Of a stretch of DNA of 23,352 nt, positions 1 through 5,222 are shown piece by piece (position 1 is the stretch's first letter; each line of letters begins with the position of its first letter). This DNA comes from a virus. The stretch covers positions 1 through 23,352 of the IMG/VR virus record IMGVR_UViG_3300020392_000084, one strand, 5' to 3'. Below the pieces are notes generated by a model. That model was not told where the DNA came from. It saw only the letters and a list, made by a program, of their open reading frames with translations, and did no database searches. A program made the position numbers and the translations under genes.

Positions 1-82
1 GTGAATGATGATATATAGCGCCCCTGGGTAAAGCAGCATCTAACCAATCCACAACCATTTTATGAAATTGGTATTCTTTCAT
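1..82 (-). CDS. VRR-NUC-like nuclease, N-terminal fragment (cut by window edge)
   Basis: An open frame begins at 82 with ATG and runs off the left edge, so only the first 27 residues are visible. It starts MKEYQFHKMVVDWLDAALP and continues into a stretch with an RGAIYHH pattern. A short helix with a tryptophan, then LP..A..HH, is how many phage VRR-NUC proteins begin (a PD-(D/E)XK nuclease family found beside replication genes). None of the catalytic residues are inside the window, so the assignment rests on this N-terminal resemblance and on position. The ATG lies one base after the TAG of the HTH gene at 84-293, so both are probably read from the same leftward message. It would be the second gene of the early leftward operon leading to replication genes outside the window. 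It could be an unrelated protein. Confidence 0.45.
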   Translation of the reverse strand, partial: MKEYQFHKMVVDWLDAALPRGAIYHHS

Positions 83-83
83 G

Positions 84-293
84 CTAATCTACACGGTAAA
101 AATCATTAGGCGTTACAGCTCCGTCAGTTACTGTCATAATTGCAGCCATATATTTTGCGCTTGGTATCATCCTATCTTTGTGTGTTCTAGGAAGACAAAA
201 ACGCCTGGCAATCGTTGCATGACTAGCACCTATCATTGCAGCTAACTTGGCATAGCTCATTTTATTTTGATCTTTAAATTCTCGTAATGTCAT
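84..293 (-). CDS. Cro-type helix-turn-helix DNA-binding protein
   Basis: A 69-residue protein, the usual size of a phage Cro-like repressor. Residues 12-35 (MSYAKLAAMIGASHATIARR followed by FCLP) form the HTH. The second half carries PSAKYMAAIM and TDGAVTPNDFY, a typical ending for Cro/YdaS-type regulators. It is divergent from the larger regulator at 400-1062, with a shared operator between them, and is the first gene of a leftward operon that continues into a nuclease-like gene. The likely role is control of the lysis-lysogeny switch as the early lytic repressor. A -10 box TATAAT (301-306, minus strand) lies only 7 bases upstream of the ATG, so the message should begin at or next to the start codon. 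That leaderless arrangement explains the absence of a ribosome binding site. Which of the two HTH proteins maintains lysogeny cannot be decided from sequence. Confidence 0.75.
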   Translation of the reverse strand: MTLREFKDQNKMSYAKLAAMIGASHATIARRFCLPRTHKDRMIPSAKYMAAIMTVTDGAVTPNDFYRVD

Positions 294-300
294 GCCCTGG

Positions 301-328
301 ATTATATATAATTGACAGTATCGGTCAA
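301..328 (-). promoter_or_regulatory. Leftward promoter giving a probably leaderless transcript
   Basis: On the minus strand, TTGACC (323-328) and TATAAT (301-306) are separated by 16 bases. The -10 box is a perfect consensus match. Its downstream edge is 7 bases from the A of the ATG at 293, so transcription is predicted to start at or within a base or two of the start codon. The -35 box lies inside the operator at 311-338, so repressor binding should block it. Confidence 0.65.
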
Positions 329-338
329 TACTGTTAAT
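311..338. promoter_or_regulatory. Divergent operator O1 (two overlapping dyads)
   Basis: A 28-base imperfect palindrome reads ATTGACAGTAT, six bases, then ATACTGTTAAT; its arms match at 10 of 11 positions. Nested in its left part is a 19-base dyad, ATTGACAGTATCGGTCAAT (311-329). The same 19-base layout recurs at 1070-1088 as ATTGACAAGTACTGTCAAT. It covers the -35 box of the leftward promoter and a TTGACA (312-317) facing right toward the regulator gene at 400. The rightward -10 is poor (TTAATT-like, about 334-340), so rightward promoter activity is uncertain. This is the expected binding site for one or both HTH proteins. Confidence 0.7.
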
Positions 339-352
339 TACTTAATTTGCAT

Positions 353-369
353 TATGACAGAATATGACA
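353..369 (+). repeat. Two direct copies of TATGACA, 10 bases apart
   Basis: TATGACA occurs at 353-359 and 363-369, a spacing of one helical turn, just upstream of the ribosome binding site of the regulator at 400. The core TGACA is shared with operator half-sites at 311 and 1070. TATGACAG also occurs (on the minus strand) at the integrase promoter. These may be additional regulator contact sites, or chance in an AT-rich leader. Confidence 0.35.
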
Positions 370-399
370 TACCATTATCTTTAACAATGAGGTACAACA

Positions 400-1062
400 A
401 TGAACAATAGGATTTCAAATTATAGAAATATGCTCTTGGGAGATCATTATAAATATATGACTAGCAACTTAAAGAAGTATATTCAATTGTCAGGTATGAG
501 CCATGCTGAAGTTGCAGCTGCTAAAGGTATAGCGCCTGAAAGCCTTAGTAGGCATATATCAGGAAGGTCGCAATTTAGTATCCAGGATGCTATTGATTAT
601 GCTGAAATATTACAAATAGACCCAACTGCTATATTGTTTGATCCTTGTAGAGTAAAGGTGTACGGCACTATTACTGATGGTTTTGTTGTAGATATGGTTA
701 GCGCAAGTGAAAAAGAAAAATTTATTCATACATCTAATATACGATTCGCTAGTCATGTTGGCGGATTTTTAAATAATAGAACTAATTGGAATTCATTTTT
801 TAATGGATGTATTACCTGGGCAGATATGCGTCCAATACAAGAAGAAACTGTACCGCAAGACGCTTTAAGTAGGTGCTGTATATACAAATGCACATGCTGC
901 AATATGATTAGGCAAGCTGTTATTCACAAACAACAAAGCGGTAAATTCACCATAGAACCTCTAGACCATCAAAACATTAAAACTGATGTTGATATACTTT
1001 GGGCGTGTCCAGTTTTAGGAAGAGCTGAACGTCCTGAATTGTTAGGTTTAGAAGTAAAATAA
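400..1062 (+). CDS. HTH transcriptional regulator, candidate lysogeny repressor
   Basis: A 220-residue protein with an N-terminal XRE-like HTH (about residues 22-80, including GMSHAEVAAAKGIAPESLSR and an ISGRSQFS turn). The C-terminal domain begins at VYGTITDGFVVDMV (87-100) and ends with DVDILWACPVLG. It has the size and layout of a phage CI-type repressor, but I cannot place the Ser-Lys pair of a LexA/S24 self-cleaving domain. The C-terminal part instead contains a cysteine cluster, RCCIYKCTCC (158-167). Start choice: GAGG eight bases before the ATG at 400. Divergent from the Cro-like gene and flanked on both sides by the same 19-base operator type, so it probably regulates itself, the leftward early operon and the recombination operon. 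Assignment as regulator is secure from the HTH and context; the mechanism of induction is unknown. Confidence 0.72.
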   Translation: MNNRISNYRNMLLGDHYKYMTSNLKKYIQLSGMSHAEVAAAKGIAPESLSRHISGRSQFSIQDAIDYAEILQIDPTAILFDPCRVKVYGTITDGFVVDMVSASEKEKFIHTSNIRFASHVGGFLNNRTNWNSFFNGCITWADMRPIQEETVPQDALSRCCIYKCTCCNMIRQAVIHKQQSGKFTIEPLDHQNIKTDVDILWACPVLGRAERPELLGLEVK

Positions 1063-1069
1063 ATTTATA

Positions 1070-1099
1070 ATTGACAAGTACTGTCAATTTCTATCTAAT
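1070..1099 (+). promoter_or_regulatory. Operator O2 and promoter of the recombination operon
   Basis: The 19-base dyad ATTGACAAGTACTGTCAAT occupies 1070-1088, with perfect 7-base arms around a 5-base centre. It contains a perfect -35 box TTGACA (1071-1076), followed after 17 bases by TCTAAT (1094-1099), five of six matches to the -10 consensus. The start of transcription should be near 1106, leaving a leader of about 27 bases before the ATG at 1133. The overlap of operator and -35 box implies repression by the adjacent regulator. Confidence 0.75.
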
Positions 1100-1132
1100 C
1101 CCATCTAATAGATAACAGATGGGGTTAATTAT

Positions 1133-2062
1133 ATGGAGTTCCCAACACTGCCCAACTGGGCAACACAAAAAAACTACTTATGGCATTCTAATCCTGAAAG
1201 TAGACCAGTATGTAGAACATACTTTGATAAATGTATTATTAGACCAAAGCTCGATATAGCCTGGTCTATAGTCAAAGGCGAAAAGGATGGTGATAAAAAT
1301 CACGCCTTAGAACAAATCAAAAAATATACTAATGATGCAGCTAAAATGACAGCTGGTCGAGTTGTTCAAACTTTAATTGAAGATTACCGTATCAATAATA
1401 AAGCAGATACTATTGAAGATTGTATTGATGCTGGTAAAGAAATGTTTGCCGAATACAAACCTAAGACCTGGGATGATGGCAAGGATGAAGCACAACTAGA
1501 AATTTGTCGTGATACTTTTGCTGATGTATTTAAGAATGCATTAGAAGGTTTAGATGAAGCGCAGAATAAAATGCGTATCAATAAACTAGAAGGTGAACGT
1601 AATTATATGTTTGCTGTTCCAGGTCTTACATTGGAGTATAACGGCAAGCCTGATTTTAACGGTCAAATAGAACTCAAAACCACCTGGGCAACATACAGTA
1701 AAGTTATAAGTTCAGGTAGACGTTCAGCAAGTTTACCTTCTCAACCCAGCTGGTCGCATTTGTGCCAGGTTGCTGGGTACTGGGCATTTAAGCATGAACC
1801 ACAATCAATTGTGTATGCTAACGAAAAAGGTTTTAGAGTTTTTACTGAAGAGAACTGCGAAAAACTAGCGCCTGAAGCATTAAAAAATATTTGGAATCAT
1901 ATTGTAGCTAAATGTCGTATCCGTGAAAACCAGCTTAAATCAGCTGAAACAGTGAATGATTTAATACAGCTGGTCGAACCTGACTTTAGCCATATGTTCG
2001 CCTGGGATATTCATCCTGACGTTTTATCAGAAGCAAAACTTTTATGGGGATTTGTACAATGA
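1133..2062 (+). CDS. PD-(D/E)XK exonuclease (Cas4/RecB-like), recombination nuclease
   Basis: A 309-residue protein with the active-site signature of the PD-(D/E)XK nuclease superfamily: GKPDFNGQIELKTTW puts the metal-binding and catalytic residues at D174, E180 and K182. A QVAGYW motif (Q212, Y216) matches the QxxxY box of RecB-family exonucleases. An upstream helix with AGRVVQTLIEDY (74-85) is also typical of the fold. The likely role is to resect double-stranded phage DNA 5' to 3' so that the annealing protein encoded at 2524 can load, as in lambda Exo/Beta-type modules. First gene of the operon behind the promoter at 1071-1099. Its stop overlaps the next start (ATGA). The ribosome binding site is weak (a GGGG about eight bases upstream). 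The superfamily is clear; the 5'-3' polarity and partner are inference. Confidence 0.8.
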   Translation: MEFPTLPNWATQKNYLWHSNPESRPVCRTYFDKCIIRPKLDIAWSIVKGEKDGDKNHALEQIKKYTNDAAKMTAGRVVQTLIEDYRINNKADTIEDCIDAGKEMFAEYKPKTWDDGKDEAQLEICRDTFADVFKNALEGLDEAQNKMRINKLEGERNYMFAVPGLTLEYNGKPDFNGQIELKTTWATYSKVISSGRRSASLPSQPSWSHLCQVAGYWAFKHEPQSIVYANEKGFRVFTEENCEKLAPEALKNIWNHIVAKCRIRENQLKSAETVNDLIQLVEPDFSHMFAWDIHPDVLSEAKLLWGFVQ

Positions 2063-2196
2063 ATAAGTATTTAAAAATGCATATTGCAAAAGCAACACCC
2101 AAACAAAATTTAAATTTACTTGGGTACACTGTTTTACAGTTTCTTGGTTTTTTTATGTTCACCGTATTCATGATTTTTTTACTGGTGATACTATGA
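2059..2196 (+). CDS. Small membrane peptide (45 residues), unknown function
   Basis: An open frame of 45 codons starts at the ATGA that overlaps the nuclease stop and ends at another ATGA overlapping the next start. It is therefore embedded by translational coupling on both sides, strong support that it is real despite its size. Residues 1-20 are polar and basic (MNKYLKMHIAKATPKQNLN). Residues 21-45 form one long hydrophobic helix (LLGYTVLQFLGFFMFTVFMI followed by FLLVIL). The predicted topology is a single-span inner-membrane peptide. I do not recognise a family. Its place between the exonuclease and annealing protein genes is unusual for a membrane protein. Possible roles include exclusion of superinfecting phage or modulation of a host nuclease complex, but nothing in the sequence tests this. 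Confidence 0.6.
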   Translation: MNKYLKMHIAKATPKQNLNLLGYTVLQFLGFFMFTVFMIFLLVIL

Positions 2197-2531
2197 TTCA
2201 AACAAATATGTTTGATAAATTAGAGGTACCTAGAAACGTCCGTGAAGCACGCTTTCTAGAGTTTCATAAACAGTACCCAATAGTTTATAGGCTATGGGAT
2301 AGGTTTACCAGGGAATGCATTGATAAGGGTATGAGCAAAGTAGGCGCAGCTCTTATCATGGAACGCATACGCTGGGAAACAAGCGTAGCTATACAAGACA
2401 CAACCAACAAAAATAAAAAACTAAAAATAAATGATCATCACAAAGCATATTATTCACGGCTTTGGATGAAGAACAATCCACAATACAAAGGTGTATTTGA
2501 AACAAGAGGAGTAGAAGGTAGTAATGATTGA
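2193..2531 (+). CDS. Conserved phage protein of unknown function
   Basis: A 112-residue soluble protein. The pattern REARFLEFHKQYPIVYRLWD (residues 17-36), then ALIMERIRWETS and a C-terminal YYSRLWMKNNPQY, belongs to a protein I recognise as common in phage early regions beside recombination or replication genes, but I know of no assigned function. The aromatic and basic composition would suit nucleic-acid contact; this is a guess. Overlaps the membrane peptide by ATGA upstream and the annealing protein by 8 bases downstream, so it is translated as part of the same operon. Confidence 0.7.
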   Translation: MIQTNMFDKLEVPRNVREARFLEFHKQYPIVYRLWDRFTRECIDKGMSKVGAALIMERIRWETSVAIQDTTNKNKKLKINDHHKAYYSRLWMKNNPQYKGVFETRGVEGSND

Positions 2532-3153
2532 AACGGATATATTACATAATATTATTGAAGATATAAAAAAAGCACCAGCTGTAGAAATTCATAAAAAGAA
2601 ATACACAACTGTAGCTACAAGATTAGAAATATTTAGAAAACATACTGGTTTTAAATACGGTATCAACACTGACATTGTTACATATGGATCACAACCAGGT
2701 GAAAAGATTGTCATCAAGGCAACCATATCCACTGATCAGGGATTTGTTTTAGCTAGTGGTACAGCTGAAGAGATTATTGGCAGCGGAAATATAAACAAAA
2801 CATCAGCACTGGAGAATTGTGAGAGCAGCGCCTGGGGGCGTGCTTTGGGCAGCCTAGGCATACATGGTGGTGAGTTTCCTAGTTACGAAGAAATGGAAAT
2901 AGCACAAGAGAAGGAGGATAAATTGAAAGATAATCCTAAACCTGATGGTGATCCTGAAAATAAATTAGCTGCTGCTGAAGAATATGTAGAACAGCAGATA
3001 AAAGCAATTCAAACAATGAACCAAAATGCACTCACTGTTTGGACACAACAAGAATCAGACAACTTAAAATCGTTAGCTGATCTTAATAAAAATCTACATA
3101 CAAAATTATTTAACGCTTACAAGGAAAGGAAACAAAATGCCGTCAGCGCCTAA
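2524..3153 (+). CDS. Rad52/ERF-like single-strand DNA annealing protein
   Basis: A 209-residue protein. The core GSGNINKTSALENCESSAWG followed by RALGSLG (residues 87-112) matches the signature of phage annealing proteins of the Rad52/ERF group, where an N-K-T-S-A-x-E-x-x-E-T/S-S-A-x-G-R-A-L pattern forms part of the DNA-binding ring. Upstream, YTTVATRLEIFRKHTGF (27-43) and IVIKATI correspond to the beta-sheet part of the fold. Residues 119-209 are charged and probably helical, a likely flexible tail for partner binding. It would anneal complementary strands made by the exonuclease of the same operon, aiding replication, concatemer formation and genome mosaicism. The exact family (ERF, Sak or another Rad52-like group) cannot be fixed without a profile search. 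Start at 2524 overlaps the previous gene by 8 bases. Confidence 0.72.
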   Translation: MIETDILHNIIEDIKKAPAVEIHKKKYTTVATRLEIFRKHTGFKYGINTDIVTYGSQPGEKIVIKATISTDQGFVLASGTAEEIIGSGNINKTSALENCESSAWGRALGSLGIHGGEFPSYEEMEIAQEKEDKLKDNPKPDGDPENKLAAAEEYVEQQIKAIQTMNQNALTVWTQQESDNLKSLADLNKNLHTKLFNAYKERKQNAVSA

Positions 3154-3433
3154 TATGAAAAATAGTAAATTGAGATTAAATGGATCTATAAATGCAACCG
3201 ATCAAATATCGGTAGGATTTTGGTTTAACATTGATGACCAAGATTTAGTTGACCAGCTAGAAAAGTATTACGCTATAGCTAATAAATCACCGTCAATACA
3301 GCTGCAAAGAAAAGAGATTGATACATATACAACAATGGGTAGTGCTAATCTATTCTTGCCTGATGAACGCAAGACTATGTTGCAAAGCAACTCAACACCA
3401 ATAGGAGATGATGATGGTTTCCCTGGAAGGTAG
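3137..3433 (+). CDS. Unknown 98-residue protein with acidic tail
   Basis: Starts inside the end of the annealing protein gene (17-base overlap), with AGGA about seven bases upstream of the ATG. Residues 10-50 (SKLRLNGSINATDQISVGFW and onward through LEKYY) look like alternating beta-strands followed by a helix. The C-terminus ends IGDDDGFPGR. A beta-rich small protein with an acidic tip, beside an annealing protein, raises the possibility of a single-strand-binding role. The tip is not the classical DDDIPF ending, and I cannot show an OB fold. No family recognised. The gene overlaps the start of the excisionase-like gene. Confidence 0.6.
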   Translation: MPSAPNMKNSKLRLNGSINATDQISVGFWFNIDDQDLVDQLEKYYAIANKSPSIQLQRKEIDTYTTMGSANLFLPDERKTMLQSNSTPIGDDDGFPGR

Positions 3434-3683
3434 AACACTATTAAGACCTAAAGAGGTTGCCATAAGATTGTTTGGTGATTTTGGTGATACAAACCGTAAA
3501 AGAATTTATCGATGGATTGAAACTGGTATGATTAAGGCTTTTAAAGATTCAAGAATATATTTTATTCCAAAATCTGAAATTGAAAGAATAGAAAAACAAT
3601 TAAATCCAGTTCAAAGTGGAATGGATAGAGAGAGCTTAGTTAGGTACCATGAAGCAGAACTTATGAAAGCACTCAAATTATGA
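3414..3683 (+). CDS. Excisionase-like HTH DNA-binding protein
   Basis: An 89-residue protein with a MerR/HTH_17-type DNA-binding domain: LLRPKEVAIRLFG, then NRKRIYRWIETGMIKAFKDS and YFIPKSEIERIEKQL, the helix-turn-helix plus wing arrangement of phage excisionases and AlpA-like proteins. Three consecutive ATG codons lie at 3408, 3411 and 3414. The GGAG at 3404-3407 is six bases from the third and too close to the first two, so 3414 is the preferred start. It is the last gene of the rightward operon and converges on the integrase gene. By analogy it would bend attachment-site DNA with integrase to drive excision, and its promoter (1071-1099) is under the regulator's operator, as expected for an induction-linked Xis. 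A transcription regulator is the alternative. Confidence 0.62.
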   Translation: MVSLEGRTLLRPKEVAIRLFGDFGDTNRKRIYRWIETGMIKAFKDSRIYFIPKSEIERIEKQLNPVQSGMDRESLVRYHEAELMKALKL

Positions 3684-3704
3684 TGGCGGATTAGTTTCCG
3701 CCAT
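3683..3704. terminator. Hairpin between convergent xis-like and integrase genes
   Basis: ATGGCGGA (3683-3690) pairs with TCCGCCAT (3697-3704) around a 6-base loop, a perfect 8-base-pair stem. It overlaps the TGA of the rightward gene and the last codons of the integrase. It could slow or stop transcription from both directions, but neither flank has the T-run of an efficient intrinsic terminator, so activity is uncertain. Confidence 0.45.
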
Positions 3705-4839
3705 ACATCGCTGAAGCAGCTGCTTGTCTTGCCTTCGCTTGTTTTCTTTCATTCTTAACAAAGTGACCATACTGCTTGTAAGTAAAGTTAGAGTTAGAAT
3801 GCCCCATAAGAGCAGCTACTTCCGCCCAATCTTCACCCAGGCTAGATAACTGTACTGATGCATAAAAGTGTCTCATATCGCCCCATAGGATAGGTTTTAC
3901 ACCAGCTCTTTCACAAACTCTTTTGATTAATTTGATCAATATCTTTTGTACTTTTGGTGTACCGTTGGAGCTTGCAAAAACAATGTCACCAGGTGCGCTA
4001 AACTTTGATGCAATCTTTAGCTCTTTAAGTTTCTTCATAGTAGATGCATCAATAGGTATTTCTCTTCTACCTCTTTTAGTTTTAGTGTCACCAATAATCA
4101 TTGTGCCATGCTTCACTGCACCCTCGATACGAATTGTATCATTATTAAAATCAATGTTACCCCATTTCAATGCACGCAGTTCACCTTGTCTCATGCCGCT
4201 TGCAAGAGCTGTAAGAACCATACACTGATCATAAAGAGTTTCAGCTGGTAATCCGTCACTAACAATCTTTTGAATTGTCTCAGGCTGTATTCTTGGCGCC
4301 CTATCTCCAAGCTCTGATGACATACCTAATGATACTTTATCAAGAGGGTTGATCGTAATCCAACCTTTTAGATCACAATAATTCAAAAACATTTTTAATA
4401 CTTTAATTCTTTTCTCAGCTGTAGCTTTTGACTTACCTTCGTCAGTAATACCTTTTACAAAAGCTGTAACTAATTCAGATTTGTTTTCTCTTTTGATAAT
4501 ATCAAAACTTTGATCTAAAAATTTCTTACCATCAATCTTGATATCCAAACAATAACCTAATGATTTTTTAATCTCTTTGAAAAATGAAACAGACAATTCT
4601 TTATTATCTATTCTAGTTGTTTGGTAATGATAAAACTTATCTACTGCCTGGGATACTTTTTCTACGTCAACTTTTTCTGCAATAGCACCAGTAATAAATT
4701 TAGCTTTGAGTAATTCAGCTTCTTTTAAAGCAGCTGCTTTTGATGAAAAGTTTCCATAATAATGTGAGTAACCCACACGCCTTGCATCAATAACCCAATG
4801 CTTTCTTGCTTCCCAGTATCTTACTTTAAGATCCTTCAT
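3691..4839 (-). CDS. int: Tyrosine-recombinase integrase
   Basis: A 382-residue phage integrase. Residues 1-50 form an arm-binding type N-terminus (YWEARKHWVIDARRVGYSHY). Residues 57-160 are the core-binding SAM-like domain. Residues 180-370 are the catalytic domain. Visible catalytic residues: R217 in ASGMRQGELRALKW, a lysine in the beta-hairpin DTKTKRGRR (K253 or K255), R323 in WGDMRHFYAS, H347 in ALMGHSNS, and nucleophile Y357 in YKQYGH. The histidine normally opening the HxxR box is replaced by G320. It should recombine the tRNA-Asp attP at 5178-5222 with the host tRNA gene; its predicted arm sites lie at 5090-5108 and 5310-5328. Start choice: GGAG eight bases upstream of the ATG at 4839, which overlaps the stop of the 56-residue gene (TAATG), so the two are coupled. 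Confidence 0.93.
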   Translation of the reverse strand: MKDLKVRYWEARKHWVIDARRVGYSHYYGNFSSKAAALKEAELLKAKFITGAIAEKVDVEKVSQAVDKFYHYQTTRIDNKELSVSFFKEIKKSLGYCLDIKIDGKKFLDQSFDIIKRENKSELVTAFVKGITDEGKSKATAEKRIKVLKMFLNYCDLKGWITINPLDKVSLGMSSELGDRAPRIQPETIQKIVSDGLPAETLYDQCMVLTALASGMRQGELRALKWGNIDFNNDTIRIEGAVKHGTMIIGDTKTKRGRREIPIDASTMKKLKELKIASKFSAPGDIVFASSNGTPKVQKILIKLIKRVCERAGVKPILWGDMRHFYASVQLSSLGEDWAEVAALMGHSNSNFTYKQYGHFVKNERKQAKARQAAASAMYGGN

Positions 4840-5009
4840 TAGTTAGCTCCTACAAAATTGTGGTACCAAACTTCAAAATCAAAATTTACAACAAAGTTTA
4901 CAGCTTCTTTTTTTGTTGAAAATGTATGAATGTTACCTTGTGATCTTGCAACCCACTCTTGATTTTTTTCTACATAGTAAATAAACCAATCACCAATTCT
5001 ATATGACAT
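4839..5009 (-). CDS. Small protein translationally coupled to integrase
   Basis: A 56-codon frame starts at 5009 with a clear GGAG six bases upstream and ends in a TAATG overlap with the integrase start, so it is the first gene of the integrase message. The sequence MSYRIGDWFIYYVEKNQEWV, then ARSQGNIHTFSTKKEAVNFV, resembles small beta-beta-alpha proteins of the DUF2188 type (tryptophan, then a conserved T-K-x-E-A). That resemblance is by eye and weak. The likely role is to modulate integrase synthesis or act as an accessory DNA-architecture protein at the adjacent attP. A mere leader peptide keeping ribosomes on the integrase message is the other option. Confidence 0.6.
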   Translation of the reverse strand: MSYRIGDWFIYYVEKNQEWVARSQGNIHTFSTKKEAVNFVVNFDFEVWYHNFVGAN

Positions 5010-5043
5010 TTTTTTCTCCGCTTTGTTAACAACTTATATAATA

Positions 5044-5071
5044 TATATAACAGCTACTGTCATATTTACAA
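5044..5071 (-). promoter_or_regulatory. Candidate integrase promoter with regulator-like half-site
   Basis: On the minus strand TTGTAA (5066-5071) and TATATA (5044-5049) are 16 bases apart, within an AT-only stretch that offers alternative -10 boxes. The spacer contains TATGACAG (minus strand, 5057-5064), the same word found at 353-360 and sharing TGACAGTA with operator O1. This suggests that integrase expression is under the same regulator. The predicted leader to the ATG at 5009 is about 25-30 bases. Confidence 0.45.
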
Positions 5072-5089
5072 GACAAGAACAGAAAAAAA

Positions 5090-5108
5090 TGTCTACAAAA
5101 TGTCTACA
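5090..5108 (+). repeat. Integrase arm-type sites, left pair
   Basis: TGTCTACA occurs twice as direct copies (5090-5097 and 5101-5108) separated by AAA, giving an 11-base period. The same 19-base unit recurs exactly at 5310-5328, on the other side of the tRNA-derived core. Short, paired, same-orientation repeats flanking a core are the layout of arm-type integrase sites. Confidence 0.75.
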
Positions 5109-5152
5109 TGGACTATTTATAAAAGTTATGGGAAAGGTCTTTTGGGGGATAA

Positions 5153-5181
5153 GCCATTGATATTACTAGTAATATAATGGC
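5153..5181. repeat. Long dyad abutting the tRNA 3' end
   Basis: GCCATT (5153-5158) and AATGGC (5176-5181) flank the perfect 16-base palindrome ATATTACTAGTAATAT (5160-5175), with one bulged G at 5159. The right arm includes the complement of the tRNA GCCA end. It could form a 14-base-pair hairpin just 3' of the tRNA sequence after integration, or serve as a protein-binding dyad in attP. There is no T-run, so a simple terminator is not indicated. Confidence 0.6.
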
Positions 5182-5222
5182 GAGAGTGACGAGACTCGAA
5201 CTCGCGACCTCCGGCGTGACAG
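5178..5222 (-). other. attP: attP core: 3' half of tRNA-Asp(GTC)
   Basis: Read on the minus strand, 45 bases match a tRNA-Asp from the anticodon loop to CCA: CTGTCAC loop (anticodon GTC), 3' anticodon stem, variable region, T arm with stem GCGAG/CTCGT around TTCGAGT, acceptor strand CACTCTC, discriminator G, CCA. The sequence upstream (TTTTTTACGAA) cannot form the 5' half, so this is not a tRNA gene but the segment a phage carries to restore the host gene after integration. Integrase gene and arm sites lie around it. The true identity length with the host, and hence the crossover, cannot be fixed without attB; the anticodon loop end is the likely strand-exchange region. Confidence 0.85.

Noticed and set aside
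1986-2201. A minus-strand 71-codon frame opposite the membrane peptide
   Set aside because: It lies antisense to well-supported coupled plus-strand genes and resembles no family.
2524-2931. Strong ribosome-binding-like AGGAGG near 2913 as an internal start
   Set aside because: The following codons simply continue the annealing protein tail, and no suitable ATG follows at normal spacing in another long frame.
5178-5222. A tRNA-Asp gene
   Set aside because: Only the half from the anticodon loop to CCA is present; the bases upstream cannot form the D arm, 5' anticodon stem or 5' acceptor strand. It is an attachment core.
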